Origin: Candidatus Nitrosopumilus sp.
GTDB taxonomy: Archaea > Thermoproteota > Nitrososphaeria > Nitrososphaerales > Nitrosopumilaceae
Direction: 5' to 3'
Length of the DNA stretch: 64,000 nt
Assembly: GCA_029863275.1 (NCBI GenBank)
Contig: JAOTVS010000001.1
Span: forward strand, 45,736-109,735
Every line of letters starts with the position of its first letter. Positions within the stretch are counted from its first letter, which is position 1. This document shows, one piece after another, positions 23,572 through 31,766 of this stretch. The notes beneath the pieces were generated by a model. It was not told the origin of the DNA and did not search any database. It worked only from the letters and a program-made list of their open reading frames with translations. The position numbers and the translations under genes were made by a program.

Positions 23572-24006
23572 ATGCTTTTTAAGAATATTCTTGTTCCTTT
23601 TGATCTATCCAGTCCATCCACTCATGCATTTAAGGTGGCTCTTGATGTTGCACAAAAATATGAATCAAAAATAACTCTACTAACTTGTGTTGAGGGAGAT
23701 GCGTGGCATCATAAATTTTATGATGCTAGAGCCGATTCTCAACTCTTAAAAAAACAAAGTAAGGCGGCAAAAAAATCAATGGAAAAACTAGAAGAAATGG
23801 CAGACAAGGTTGGAGTGGACATAAAATTACAAATTTTAAAATCTAATTCTGTGGTCAAGGACATTGTTGTATTTGCAAAATCTAGGAAGATGGATCTTAT
23901 TGTAATTAGTTCTCATGGCAGAACAGGCCTTGACAAATTAATTCTGGGAAGTGTAGCTAATGGTGTAATTCAAAGAACCAGGTGTCCTGTACTTTTAATA
24001 AAATAA
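23572..24006 (+). CDS. Universal stress protein (UspA family), copy 5
   Basis: The start is taken as ATG 23572 (MLFKNILVPFDLSSPS), 144 residues; a TTG two codons earlier is possible. It is a more distant paralogue with SSHGRTGLDKLILGSVANGV as its nucleotide-binding signature, closer to the bacterial 'SHGRTG' type. The malate/lactate dehydrogenase-like gene starts 16 nt downstream, so the two may share a transcript. Confidence 0.92.
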   Translation: MLFKNILVPFDLSSPSTHAFKVALDVAQKYESKITLLTCVEGDAWHHKFYDARADSQLLKKQSKAAKKSMEKLEEMADKVGVDIKLQILKSNSVVKDIVVFAKSRKMDLIVISSHGRTGLDKLILGSVANGVIQRTRCPVLLIK

Positions 24007-24022
24007 ATGAGTTGAGAAAAAA

Positions 24023-24925
24023 TTGATCGCCATTATAGGTAGTGGATTGGTTGGTTCGTCCCTAGCTTTTCTTTGCGCTTCCAATTCCTTGGATGATATT
24101 ATTTTACTTAATCGCACCAAAAGTAAAGCACTTGGTGAAGCTCTGGATATTTCAAATTCCATACCTGAGACATCTGATTTTACTATTCATGGAACCGATG
24201 ATTACTCTGAGATAAGCAGAGCAGGAATTATTGTAATAGCTGCAAGTACGGGTGTTTATTTGAAAAATAGACATGAAATGATTGGAGCACAGGTAAAAAT
24301 GATAAAAGAAATTGGGAGAAAAATTAAAGAAAATTGTTCATCTCCAGTTATCTTAATAATATCCAATCCAGTAGATGTACTGACTTATTTTTTTCAACAA
24401 GAAACTGGTTTTCCACGAAATAAAATCATCGGAATTGCTTCTAGCTTGGATTCAAAAAGATTTAGATATTTAATCTCAAAAACAATCAGAGTAAAAAATT
24501 CTCAAATATCAAATGCTAACGTCCTAGGAGAGCACGGGGATTCTATGGTCCCAGTCTTTTCCCAAACAAAAATTGACGGGAAAAATATCCTTGAAATTAT
24601 CAACTCTACACAAAAAGAAGAGATTTCAGAAGGAATTCAAAACTATTGGAAGTCAATAAGAGATCTCAAAGATAGATCACAATTTGGTATTGCAAAAAAT
24701 ACCTTTGATGTAATGGAATCTATAGTTAGAAATCAAACTTTATCGATTCCTGCCTCTGTTTTACTGAAAGGAGAATTTGGAGAACAAGATGTTTGTATGG
24801 GAGTTCCTGTAAAAATTTTTTCAAAAGGGATTGTTGAAATTCAATCAATAGAACTCGATAAAACTGAAAAAGAACTATTCAAAAAATCTGCCCAAACCAT
24901 TCGAAATAATATTAAATCAATTTAG
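24023..24925 (+). CDS. Malate/lactate dehydrogenase family protein, divergent
   Basis: It starts at TTG 24023 and has 300 residues. The Rossmann motif is IIGSGLVGSS (4-13). At the end of the second strand, where NAD-specific enzymes have Asp, it has Asn-Arg (LLNRTKSKA), which suggests NADP use. The catalytic His is in GEHGDS and the substrate-binding Arg in LDSKRFRYL. The active-site loop (TGVYLKNRHEMI) is about three residues short and lacks the Arg that sets malate specificity in the usual GVPRKPGM-R loop. It may be this organism's malate dehydrogenase, but another 2-oxoacid is possible. Confidence 0.75.
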   Translation: MIAIIGSGLVGSSLAFLCASNSLDDIILLNRTKSKALGEALDISNSIPETSDFTIHGTDDYSEISRAGIIVIAASTGVYLKNRHEMIGAQVKMIKEIGRKIKENCSSPVILIISNPVDVLTYFFQQETGFPRNKIIGIASSLDSKRFRYLISKTIRVKNSQISNANVLGEHGDSMVPVFSQTKIDGKNILEIINSTQKEEISEGIQNYWKSIRDLKDRSQFGIAKNTFDVMESIVRNQTLSIPASVLLKGEFGEQDVCMGVPVKIFSKGIVEIQSIELDKTEKELFKKSAQTIRNNIKSI

Positions 24926-24928
24926 AAA

Positions 24929-25612
24929 TCACTGAATTAACACATGTAATCCATATCCTACCAAATATGCTACCAAAGCTGCAATCCCTCCAATAATCAA
25001 TGTATAAAGACCTGATTTTATTTTAGATTTTTTGACGATTTTACCCTTGATCACCCCAACAAGAAAAAAGGCTGAAATTACAAAAATTATTGAAAAACTA
25101 AAAGCATTAGAACTGGGATCCATTCCAAGTGCGATGAATACCATAAAAGGTAGCAAGGGAATTAATCCAATTAGATTAAATCCAGCAAAGGTGCTGATGG
25201 AACTATCTAAAGGATTCTTGCCATCTTCTATTAATCCCAATTCCTCTTTCATCATGGTATCAACCCAAACTTTTCGTCTAGATGTAATTATTCGAACCAC
25301 CTCTTCTAAAAGTTCATCTTTGAATCCTTTTTTGTCATATATCTCTCTGATCTCTTGTTTTTCTTGTTCTTCTAAATTATCAATTTCCCACTCTTCTTGC
25401 TTTCTTTTCATGGCAATGTATTCATTTCTTGCCCTAGAAGATTGATAGTTTGCAGCAGCCATGGAGAATCCATCTGCAAACAAGTTTGCAAAACCTAGAA
25501 TCAAAATGATTGTAGGTGATAATGAAGCCCCTATCACGCCTGCAACAATTGCAAAGGTTGTAACTGCTCCATCAATAGATCCATAGATAAAATCATCAAA
25601 ATGCCATTTCAT
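24929..25612 (-). CDS. VIT/CCC1-family membrane transporter
   Basis: The 227-residue protein begins with the family motif FDDFIYGSIDGAVTTFAIVAG (residues 5-25). A second span, a charged cytoplasmic helix (about 60-125, with many Glu that could bind metal), and three C-terminal spans follow. Known relatives move Fe2+ or Mn2+ out of the cytoplasm into vacuoles or cell exterior. In this stress island it probably limits free iron or manganese. It is convergent with the dehydrogenase-like gene. Confidence 0.88.
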   Translation of the reverse strand: MKWHFDDFIYGSIDGAVTTFAIVAGVIGASLSPTIILILGFANLFADGFSMAAANYQSSRARNEYIAMKRKQEEWEIDNLEEQEKQEIREIYDKKGFKDELLEEVVRIITSRRKVWVDTMMKEELGLIEDGKNPLDSSISTFAGFNLIGLIPLLPFMVFIALGMDPSSNAFSFSIIFVISAFFLVGVIKGKIVKKSKIKSGLYTLIIGGIAALVAYLVGYGLHVLIQ

Positions 25613-25693
25613 GATTACCGATTACTGTATCTCATGGATTAAATATATTCTCAAAATGTCTTTTATTTCTACTAATTCATTTCTCAATTACTG

Positions 25694-25855
25694 TTATTTC
25701 CAAGGTTTTGATTCTTCATCCCAAGTTTCAGCTCCCAATCCATCTGAACTCAATGTCTCGCTTTGTTTTATTATCTCCATTAAACATTCATCTGAACAAT
25801 GTGTGAGCTCTTGATACTTCATTACTTTACCACAATTCTGGCACCACTCACCCAT
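25694..25855 (-). CDS. Small Cys-rich (zinc) protein
   Basis: The start is taken as ATG 25855 (MGEWCQNCGKVMKYQELTHC), 53 residues. A longer reading adds 22 residues unlike the rest. CQNC (5-8) and C-DEC form a treble-clef-like four-Cys site, followed by an acidic tail. TTTATTTAT-like sequence upstream suits a promoter. No family is recognised. Confidence 0.6.
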   Translation of the reverse strand: MGEWCQNCGKVMKYQELTHCSDECLMEIIKQSETLSSDGLGAETWDEESKPWK

Positions 25856-25980
25856 ACATAAATAATTAATAATTTTATTTATACTCCTTTTGTCCATTCT
25901 CACCACTGAAAATAATCTCAATTTTGGAGTTAGATCTACTTTAAATTGGATTTCAATTCCAAAATAGTCGGGGAAATTAT

Positions 25981-26562
25981 TTGAAAATTACAAAGATAAC
26001 CAAAAAGTTACGTGCAAAAAAAGAAAAAACTCGTACAATCACTTACCGCCTCCCTGAAAAAATCATCAAAATTCTAGAATCTGAGTCATCAAATAAAAAA
26101 ATATCACAAAATGTTCTTGTAAACCAAATATTTGAAAAATATGCTAAATGGGATAGATTTAGTGATAAAATAGGTATGATCCCAGTACCAAAGGACATAC
26201 TACATCAATTAGGTGATGAAATGGATGCAAATGATATTAACATGATAGTTGATATGTTAAAATCCTTTTTCAAAGATAATGTAATGTTCATCAAAGGAAA
26301 ATATGATCTAAAAAGTTGTATTGAAACTCTAGAGGATTATGTTCGAGCAACGGGAATTAATTCTGATCATAGAATAGAAGGCTCTTTGCATCATTTTATA
26401 GTTCAACATGAACTTGGAATGAACTGGTCAATGTTTGTAGATCAGCTTTTAAAAGAAATATTTCATGAATTTCTTCCTGACAAAAATATTAAAACTCAAA
26501 CTACGGAGGCTATGGTAATCATCACAATTGATCTTGGTGAGGAATTTGATGAACACAATTAA
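25981..26562 (+). CDS. Ribbon-helix-helix regulator with a C-terminal sensor-like domain
   Basis: It starts at TTG 25981 and has 193 residues. A basic tail (1-17) leads to TRTITYRLPEKIIKILES and a helix pair ending about residue 55, matching the ribbon-helix-helix fold that binds DNA as a dimer. Residues 60-190 are mixed alpha/beta and include DHRIEGSLHHFIVQHELGM, rich in His. Metal or ligand sensing there is an inference. It is monocistronic and divergent from the small Cys-rich gene. Its target is unknown; it is one candidate regulator of this island. Confidence 0.65.
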   Translation: MKITKITKKLRAKKEKTRTITYRLPEKIIKILESESSNKKISQNVLVNQIFEKYAKWDRFSDKIGMIPVPKDILHQLGDEMDANDINMIVDMLKSFFKDNVMFIKGKYDLKSCIETLEDYVRATGINSDHRIEGSLHHFIVQHELGMNWSMFVDQLLKEIFHEFLPDKNIKTQTTEAMVIITIDLGEEFDEHN

Positions 26563-26584
26563 AAAAAATAAAAAAATAACCAGA

Positions 26585-26914
26585 TTACTGGTTGAAAACT
26601 AATTCTACTTGGACATCACCCTTGTTATAACAGGCATTGATCTCTTTTATTTTGCTTTTATACAGAAAGAATTTTTTTCCTTCTTCACTTATTTGTCCAG
26701 ATGTGTTTAACATCTTTGCATCATGAAGCATTTGAATTCTTCTGTAAATGGTGCTTATTGGAATTTGACATTCCCTAGAAAGCTCCACTGCTGACTTTGG
26801 TTTGTCCATAATGGCGTTAAGAATGGACCTACAATATTTGTCTGATACAATTTCTAAAAGATCGGCTTTTTTTGTATTATCCTCTACTTTTAATGGAGAT
26901 TGTAGTATTTGCAT
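26585..26914 (-). CDS. Winged-helix (ArsR-like) transcription regulator
   Basis: The 109-residue protein has the ArsR-type layout. A helix begins ILQSPLKVEDNTKKADLLEI, then SDKYCRSILNAIMDKPKSA, then the recognition part LSRECQIPISTIYRRIQML and a wing. No Cys metal site is apparent beyond scattered Cys. It is convergent with the RHH regulator, 22 nt away. The target is not evident. Confidence 0.8.
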   Translation of the reverse strand: MQILQSPLKVEDNTKKADLLEIVSDKYCRSILNAIMDKPKSAVELSRECQIPISTIYRRIQMLHDAKMLNTSGQISEEGKKFFLYKSKIKEINACYNKGDVQVELVFNQ

Positions 26915-27024
26915 AATTCAATTATGATAAATTATAATTTAACTATTAAGACCACTTTGTAAGACACTGTAAACAAGAATTTCTTCTATTAAAATTCTAG
27001 AAACATGATCAAAATAAATCTGGT

Positions 27025-27411
27025 TTACTCAATTTTGATGTGGTGTCCCATTACTTTTTTTGGAATTTTTATCACCAGCCTTCCATTTTGGAACTTGGCA
27101 ATAGTTTTTTTGCTATCAATTTTACCAGGTAATGTAATTGATTTTTTAAAATATTCAAATTTTGTAAATTTTCCTAGTTTCTCTTCAGAGTATTTCTCCT
27201 TAAGCTTTGCCTCAACATTTATGGAATTTCCATCAAAAGTTACTTTGATGTCTTTCTTGCTAACTAGTGGAAGATCAAATTCTAAAATCCAGTGGTGGTC
27301 AAACTCTCTTAGACATGAAAGTGGAGAAAGAACCCCATGTTCTACATCATCAAATAAGGAACTAATTATTGGAGGTGTAATTCTCAATTCAATAGTATTA
27401 TCGTCTCTCAT
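27025..27411 (-). CDS. Hsp20/alpha-crystallin small heat-shock protein
   Basis: The 128-residue protein has an alpha-crystallin domain: WILEFDLPLVSKKDIKVTF, then FEYFKKSITLPGKID and the final strand GRLVIKIPKK. The N-terminal arm is short (~35 residues). These chaperones hold unfolding proteins in a refoldable state. It begins 4 nt after the stop of the PAC2 gene, so the two form an operon driven from upstream of 28129. Confidence 0.9.
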   Translation of the reverse strand: MRDDNTIELRITPPIISSLFDDVEHGVLSPLSCLREFDHHWILEFDLPLVSKKDIKVTFDGNSINVEAKLKEKYSEEKLGKFTKFEYFKKSITLPGKIDSKKTIAKFQNGRLVIKIPKKVMGHHIKIE

Positions 27412-27415
27412 AATA

Positions 27416-28129
27416 TCACCTGTAAATCTGTGGAGCCTTTACTGGCTTTTCTTGTAGTGAACGAAGGGTTTCCTCCATTAAATTTCGATGTTGTATGCGA
27501 ATTTTGTCAAGCCTTTTTTGAATTTCACTTGTATCTACCTTGACATTTAGAATTTTTGCCAGAATTACTATTGCAGTGATAGATGCCTTTGGATCTGGAA
27601 AAAATGGATGACATTCTGCATACAAAACAAGTAAAGGAATCTTTGTTTTTCTAAAAACCGAAATTATAGTGGCATCTGTCCCAAAAATTGATCCATCTAA
27701 AAATTTGGGAATTTTATAATTATAAAGTAAACTTTCTAGTGTCTTATGAGTGACTAGACCAAAAATTTCTGGCTCATCTTTTTTTTGGTTAATTGACTCC
27801 ATGCCACTTATGAAAACAATTTTTTTCATTTGGTTTTCTTTACAAAATGCATGCACTGCATGTGCAAAATCTTCAGCTAAATACTGATCAAATGGTACAT
27901 CTGAAATAATGGCAAAAATATTATTTTTTTTATAGATTCGAATTGGGGCAAGAATTTCTCCACCTTCCACAAATAAAGAAGATGGAAGATCTGATACTTC
28001 AATTTCACCGATATTTTTCATCTTTAGATAATGAATTAGGTATGATATTGAAAAAGTTCCAATAAGGCCAGTACTTGGAAATCCTACTAGCAGTGTATTT
28101 TCCTGAGTGTTTGGAACTGGAATCTTCAA
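27416..28129 (-). CDS. PAC2-family protein (proteasome-assembly-chaperone-like)
   Basis: It starts at TTG 28129 and has 237 residues. The N-terminal part (TLLVGFPSTGLIGTFSISYL, then DLPSSLFVEGG) is characteristic of PAC2 proteins, with a nucleoside-phosphorylase-like fold. Eukaryotic PAC2 helps assemble the proteasome; archaeal members are linked to protein turnover, with less evidence. The C-terminal ~40 residues form a helix. The operon with Hsp20 and a stress-motif palindrome 53 nt before its start point to protein quality control. Confidence 0.85.
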   Translation of the reverse strand: MKIPVPNTQENTLLVGFPSTGLIGTFSISYLIHYLKMKNIGEIEVSDLPSSLFVEGGEILAPIRIYKKNNIFAIISDVPFDQYLAEDFAHAVHAFCKENQMKKIVFISGMESINQKKDEPEIFGLVTHKTLESLLYNYKIPKFLDGSIFGTDATIISVFRKTKIPLLVLYAECHPFFPDPKASITAIVILAKILNVKVDTSEIQKRLDKIRIQHRNLMEETLRSLQEKPVKAPQIYR

Positions 28130-28182
28130 GTAATTACTTTTTAAAAAAGATTACAATTAAAACAAAAACTAGATTCTCTATA

Positions 28183-28193
28183 TTGATTTTCAG
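28183..28193. promoter_or_regulatory. Stress-motif palindrome of the PAC2-Hsp20 operon
   Basis: TTGATTTTCAG; 53 nt separate it from the PAC2 start at 28129. Confidence 0.5.
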
Positions 28194-28247
28194 TTATGAA
28201 ATTCATGATGGACTTTAATTACAAATTTAATGGCAAAAAATATCTTT

Positions 28248-29051
28248 TTAGAAAGAAAATAATTGACGAATCAATTTTTGGAAATTTTTAATTCTTTGGA
28301 GTTTTATTCCAGTTGTTTGGACTAGGTCATAATCTGTATGGTCTAAAAGATCCTTTGCTAGCATGATGTTATTGATATGAAAAATCTCAATTTCCTTTGC
28401 AGTCAAGTTTAGAATGGTGATCGGATAAAGATGATTTTCTTCAATAATTTTTTCAAGGCTATTACCTTCTGGATATCTCCATGATATGACATGTTGACCG
28501 ATACATTTGGCATATTTTTTTGCCTGAAATGATATCTTGGTATTACAAATAATATATTCCTCATCGAATCGTGGGTTTAGATCTAAAAACCTGGCATGTG
28601 TATACAAGGATTCTTTCAAACCTGTGTAAATTCCATGACTAGAGTGATATTTACATTCAATCATGACTTTTTTATTTTCTGAAAAAGCTATTAGATCAAT
28701 CTCATGAAGTGCACATTTTCCTTGAATTTTGGCTCTAATCTTTTTGATTTTCAAATCTGAATGTTTCAAAATTCTTGCGACATAATTTTCAAACATAAAG
28801 CCTGCAGGGCCTAATCGCATTATGGCATCCTTTAACTGGTATTTTTGTTTAAGGATGCTACCTTCTTTTTCTTCTCCTAAGGCAAGCAAAACCATCTTGT
28901 AAATTTCCTTGGTTTCTACTCCGCGATAAATCTGCCCACGAATTTTTTTTATAATTCGTTTTGTGGCTTCTTTACTTGCCCCAGCCCTCAGACAAGTTGA
29001 TATGATTTTATTTTGATTAAAAGGGACTTTGCGCCCATCTGCCTTTATTAT
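28248..29051 (-). CDS. ATP-cone plus PD-(D/E)XK nuclease-like protein, start codon unusual
   Basis: The open frame covers an ATP-cone (IIKADGRKVPFNQNKI onward, ~90 residues) and then a restriction-endonuclease-like domain with HEIDLIAF and VMIECKYH, matching the D-ExK pattern. The ATP-cone binds ATP/dATP and may gate the nuclease. The frame is open from 29072, yet no ATG, GTG or TTG occurs before the ATG at 28895, which would delete most of the ATP-cone. I place the start at an ATA (29049-29051) where homologues would start; this is inference. An ATG-to-ATA change, or a non-standard start, would explain it. The gene follows pcm on the same strand. Confidence 0.6.
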   Translation of the reverse strand: MIKADGRKVPFNQNKIISTCLRAGASKEATKRIIKKIRGQIYRGVETKEIYKMVLLALGEEKEGSILKQKYQLKDAIMRLGPAGFMFENYVARILKHSDLKIKKIRAKIQGKCALHEIDLIAFSENKKVMIECKYHSSHGIYTGLKESLYTHARFLDLNPRFDEEYIICNTKISFQAKKYAKCIGQHVISWRYPEGNSLEKIIEENHLYPITILNLTAKEIEIFHINNIMLAKDLLDHTDYDLVQTTGIKLQRIKNFQKLIRQLFSF

Positions 29052-29117
29052 GAAAAATTTTTGAGCTATGAACTATCCTCTCTCAACAGAACTTTATCTT
29101 TGTTCTCTTTGGAAACT

Positions 29118-29816
29118 CTAACTCAGTTGATGACCAAACTTTCCCAAAAGTGGAACAAAAACATAGCCTGGTTGATTTTCAATTTCTTTAATACCCTGTG
29201 AGGTTTTTTTAAATAAAATTAATGATTGAGGATATTCACCAACAGGTGCAATTAACAATCCTTCCATAGATAATTGTTCAAACAAAGGAGGGGGTACTTT
29301 TTTACATGCTGCAGTTATAATAATTCGGTCAAACGGTGCCTCTTTTGAAAGACCCAAACTACCATCACCCAAAATTACATTAACATTTTGAACCCCTAAT
29401 TTATCCAGATTTTTTTTAGCAAATTTTACAAGTTCTGGATGCCTATCAATTGAAAAAATTTTACCATGTCCTATCAAAAACGAAAGAATTGCAGATTGCC
29501 ATCCAGATCCACTACCTACCTCTAGAATCTTCTGACCTTTCTTGACATTTAGCAATTCAGTCATTCGTGACACCACAGAGGGCTGAGATATTGTTTGTTT
29601 TTTCATCAAAGATAGTGGTATGTCTTTGTAAGCTGAATCTTGTAGAGATTTTGGGACAAATTCATGTCTGGGGTTTTTTCTTATTGCCCACTCTATTCTA
29701 TTGCTTGTCAGAAAACCAGAATTTTTCATAATCCGAATTAATTCATCCATTTTAATTTCATAATTTTTAGATTTATCCAAACTAATCATTTTCCAGATTC
29801 TACTATAGAATTTCAA
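29118..29816 (-). CDS. pcm: Protein-L-isoaspartate O-methyltransferase
   Basis: The 232-residue protein (TTG 29816; ATG 29789 is the alternative) has the Pcm hallmarks: 'YKDIPLSLMKKQTISQPSVV' near 65-84 and the SAM motif ILEVGSGSGWQSAIL. VNVILGDGSLGL follows, then FDRIIITAACKKVP. It methylates isoaspartyl residues in aged proteins and starts their repair. It sits between the bifunctional-nuclease-family gene and the ATP-cone gene on the same strand, in a region rich in proteostasis genes. Confidence 0.92.
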   Translation of the reverse strand: MKFYSRIWKMISLDKSKNYEIKMDELIRIMKNSGFLTSNRIEWAIRKNPRHEFVPKSLQDSAYKDIPLSLMKKQTISQPSVVSRMTELLNVKKGQKILEVGSGSGWQSAILSFLIGHGKIFSIDRHPELVKFAKKNLDKLGVQNVNVILGDGSLGLSKEAPFDRIIITAACKKVPPPLFEQLSMEGLLIAPVGEYPQSLILFKKTSQGIKEIENQPGYVFVPLLGKFGHQLS

Positions 29817-29841
29817 GATTTAGGCACAAATATCATTATTT

Positions 29842-30345
29842 TTACTTAATTTTTGGACTCTGTTCAAGCAGATTTTTTTTGATCAAAATTGGTATGCTGT
29901 AAAATGAAGCCAATGCAATTGCATCTGATGCCCTGTAATTCCTCAAAATTAGTTCTTTTTTTCCTGTAAAATACAAGTTTGCCCGTAGCGCCTCACCAGA
30001 AGAATATATCCTTATTTTGACTAGTAGTAATCCAGAGTCCTCACAAATCTGCTCTACCATGTGGTATATGGATGGTATTTCATTGCGATTTCCAGCTTGA
30101 AAATCTGAGATACATTTTGCAGTCTCAGATGAAAATGCCGAAATTGGAAATTCTCTACCATCATCTGTTTTGAGAATCACTGCACCATGTCCAAATTCTG
30201 TAATACCAATCTTGTCCATGTTTACAACTAGTGAATCTTCATCAAAATTTTTTATTTGCAATTTGGATTTATTTTTCTTAGCGTGTTTTATTTTTTCAAA
30301 TAAAATACTCGCACGCAGTTTTCCGGTAATTGTATTTATATTCAT
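29842..30345 (-). CDS. Bifunctional nuclease (BFN/DUF151) family protein
   Basis: The 167-residue protein matches the BFN family in its core: GHGAVILKTDDGREFPISAF near 52-71, then the end region NYRASDAIALASFYSIPILI. Plant and archaeal relatives have been reported to act on RNA and DNA; the biological role is open. A TATA-like GTATAAAAG lies upstream near 30374-30383, and a perfect palindrome (30349-30365) sits between it and the ATG. Confidence 0.85.
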   Translation of the reverse strand: MNINTITGKLRASILFEKIKHAKKNKSKLQIKNFDEDSLVVNMDKIGITEFGHGAVILKTDDGREFPISAFSSETAKCISDFQAGNRNEIPSIYHMVEQICEDSGLLLVKIRIYSSGEALRANLYFTGKKELILRNYRASDAIALASFYSIPILIKKNLLEQSPKIK

Positions 30346-30348
30346 AAG

Positions 30349-30365
30349 TTACATATAATATGTAA
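30349..30365. promoter_or_regulatory. Perfect 7-nt-arm palindrome before the BFN gene
   Basis: TTACATA-TAA-TATGTAA lies 3 nt from the ATG at 30345 and downstream of the TATA-like box. This position could block transcription start or early elongation. Nothing else is evident in 30366-30565. Confidence 0.4.
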
Positions 30366-30565
30366 TTTTATTCTTTTATACCCTCGGTGTTTTAATCATT
30401 ATGAATTCTGCTCAAAATTGAAATGATTATAGATTTTTGAATAAATTTTAAAGTAAATTTTGAACAAAATCCAAGAAATTCAATTTCTATTTGTCAAGAA
30501 TTTAATTTCACCTTATTAACAATTTAATTCAGTTTCAACTAGTGAAGGTTTTCTTGGAGATTTGA

Positions 30566-30781
30566 TTAATTATTTCCCCCGCCAAAAAACTGAAAAATTT
30601 GTCTTTTTTGATAAACAGCAACAGATACCAAAATAATTAATCCTAAAACTAAACTAATTTCTTCTGAAAATAACTTTGCAGATGTTTCCCAAATTCCCCT
30701 CCAAAATAACACTAATCCTATCCCTGTTATTAACAAAAGAATTGTTGGTTTGCTTGTATTTGAGCCCAAGAATTGTCTCAT
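30566..30781 (-). CDS. Small two-span membrane protein
   Basis: The 71-residue protein has spans at about 13-30 and 41-59, a short loop with WRGIWETSAKLFSEE, and a C-terminal tail (QKRQIFQFFGGGNN). It starts with ATG at 30781. No family name is recognised, and no co-transcribed partner is apparent. Confidence 0.55.
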   Translation of the reverse strand: MRQFLGSNTSKPTILLLITGIGLVLFWRGIWETSAKLFSEEISLVLGLIILVSVAVYQKRQIFQFFGGGNN

Positions 30782-30934
30782 TACATAACTTGAATATTAA
30801 TTGTCAAATAATGTGGGCAAAAAAATTAGGATAAAGAGTTATACAATCTAGTTGTGATAAATTCAAATTTTCTCATTATTAGGCACATAGTCATGGATAG
30901 TAAAACAACTACAATTTTGCCTTTAATGATTAAA

Positions 30935-31525
30935 CTAACCACGAATGTTTATCATATTTGCTCCTAAAGGTGATTTTCTAATTAGGTAAATAATACTGCC
31001 AAAGGCCATACCTAAAATCAAAATGGAAAGAGGGCCAAATTCAGGTATTACTTGGGTTCCTATTATTTCGATGTGCTTTGTATCCTTTGGAATGAAAACT
31101 CCAACCACATAACCATCGGGGAATTTCATTATGTCATAACCGGTGTCAACTCCATCAACTAATACTTGATATTTTTCCTTTTCTGCTGTGATAACCTCAA
31201 AAGGGGCTCTTACCCAAAAATCTGTTCTTTCAGGAACATTATCCATGGTAATTTCTAGGGATTTTCGTTCTTCATTAACAATTATTTCAGAAAGAGTTGG
31301 ATCTTGGAAGTCACTACCCATGGCATCCAAGCTTCCATGATATCCGTAATAGAGGTCATATGAATTACCATTCACTTCAAGGATGAATTTCTCAGATCCT
31401 ATCTGTGAAATATCAAGATACTGTGCAAATACTTCAATGTCCAAAACATGTTCTGCAAAAATAGTTTGCATTGGAATTAACAAAAGAAAAAACATCGGCA
31501 CAACAATAAAATTTTTTTTAATCAA
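30935..31525 (-). CDS. Secreted protein with PEFG-type C-terminal sorting signal
   Basis: It starts at TTG 31525 and has 196 residues. A signal peptide (1-24) is followed by a single beta-rich domain of ~130 residues. The C-terminus is VIPEFGPLSILILGMAFGSI followed by a basic tail, the PEFG arrangement. It is the second such protein here after 819-2024. The exposed domain has no recognised function; residues such as YDLYYGYHGSLDAMGSDF are Tyr-rich. Confidence 0.78.
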   Translation of the reverse strand: MIKKNFIVVPMFFLLLIPMQTIFAEHVLDIEVFAQYLDISQIGSEKFILEVNGNSYDLYYGYHGSLDAMGSDFQDPTLSEIIVNEERKSLEITMDNVPERTDFWVRAPFEVITAEKEKYQVLVDGVDTGYDIMKFPDGYVVGVFIPKDTKHIEIIGTQVIPEFGPLSILILGMAFGSIIYLIRKSPLGANMINIRG

Positions 31526-31606
31526 ACTATTTCAGGATTAGTTTTTTGTATTCAAATATAACCAATCTACAAAATTTTCATAATTGATTTTATGATTTGA
31601 TTTTAA

Positions 31607-31729
31607 TCATCTATTTTTTCCAAATGCCCCTTGGTGATCCGTAAGGCAACAAGAACATTGTTTTGAATAACATTCATCTACTTTTTCATGACCGCAAGAA
31701 CCACAATGACAATAAGGATCATTAGTCAT
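31607..31729 (-). CDS. 40-residue Cys/His-rich small protein (putative metal binder)
   Basis: The minus-strand ATG at 31729 opens a 40-residue frame ending at TGA 31607. It has seven Cys and three His in the patterns CHCGSCGH, EC and CSCC, which strongly suggests metal binding. An A/T-rich TATA-like stretch (about 31751-31766) lies 22-37 nt upstream. It is divergent from the copper protein at 31828, 98 nt away. A role in copper or zinc handling is a reasonable guess only. Confidence 0.5.
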   Translation of the reverse strand: MTNDPYCHCGSCGHEKVDECYSKQCSCCLTDHQGAFGKNR

Positions 31730-31766
31730 GCTGATTATGTCCTTTTTCCATACTTAATTTAATTAC

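Noticed and set aside
23525-23580. 19-codon frame just before UspA copy 5
   Set aside because: It is too short, overlaps the UspA start and has no distinguishing feature.
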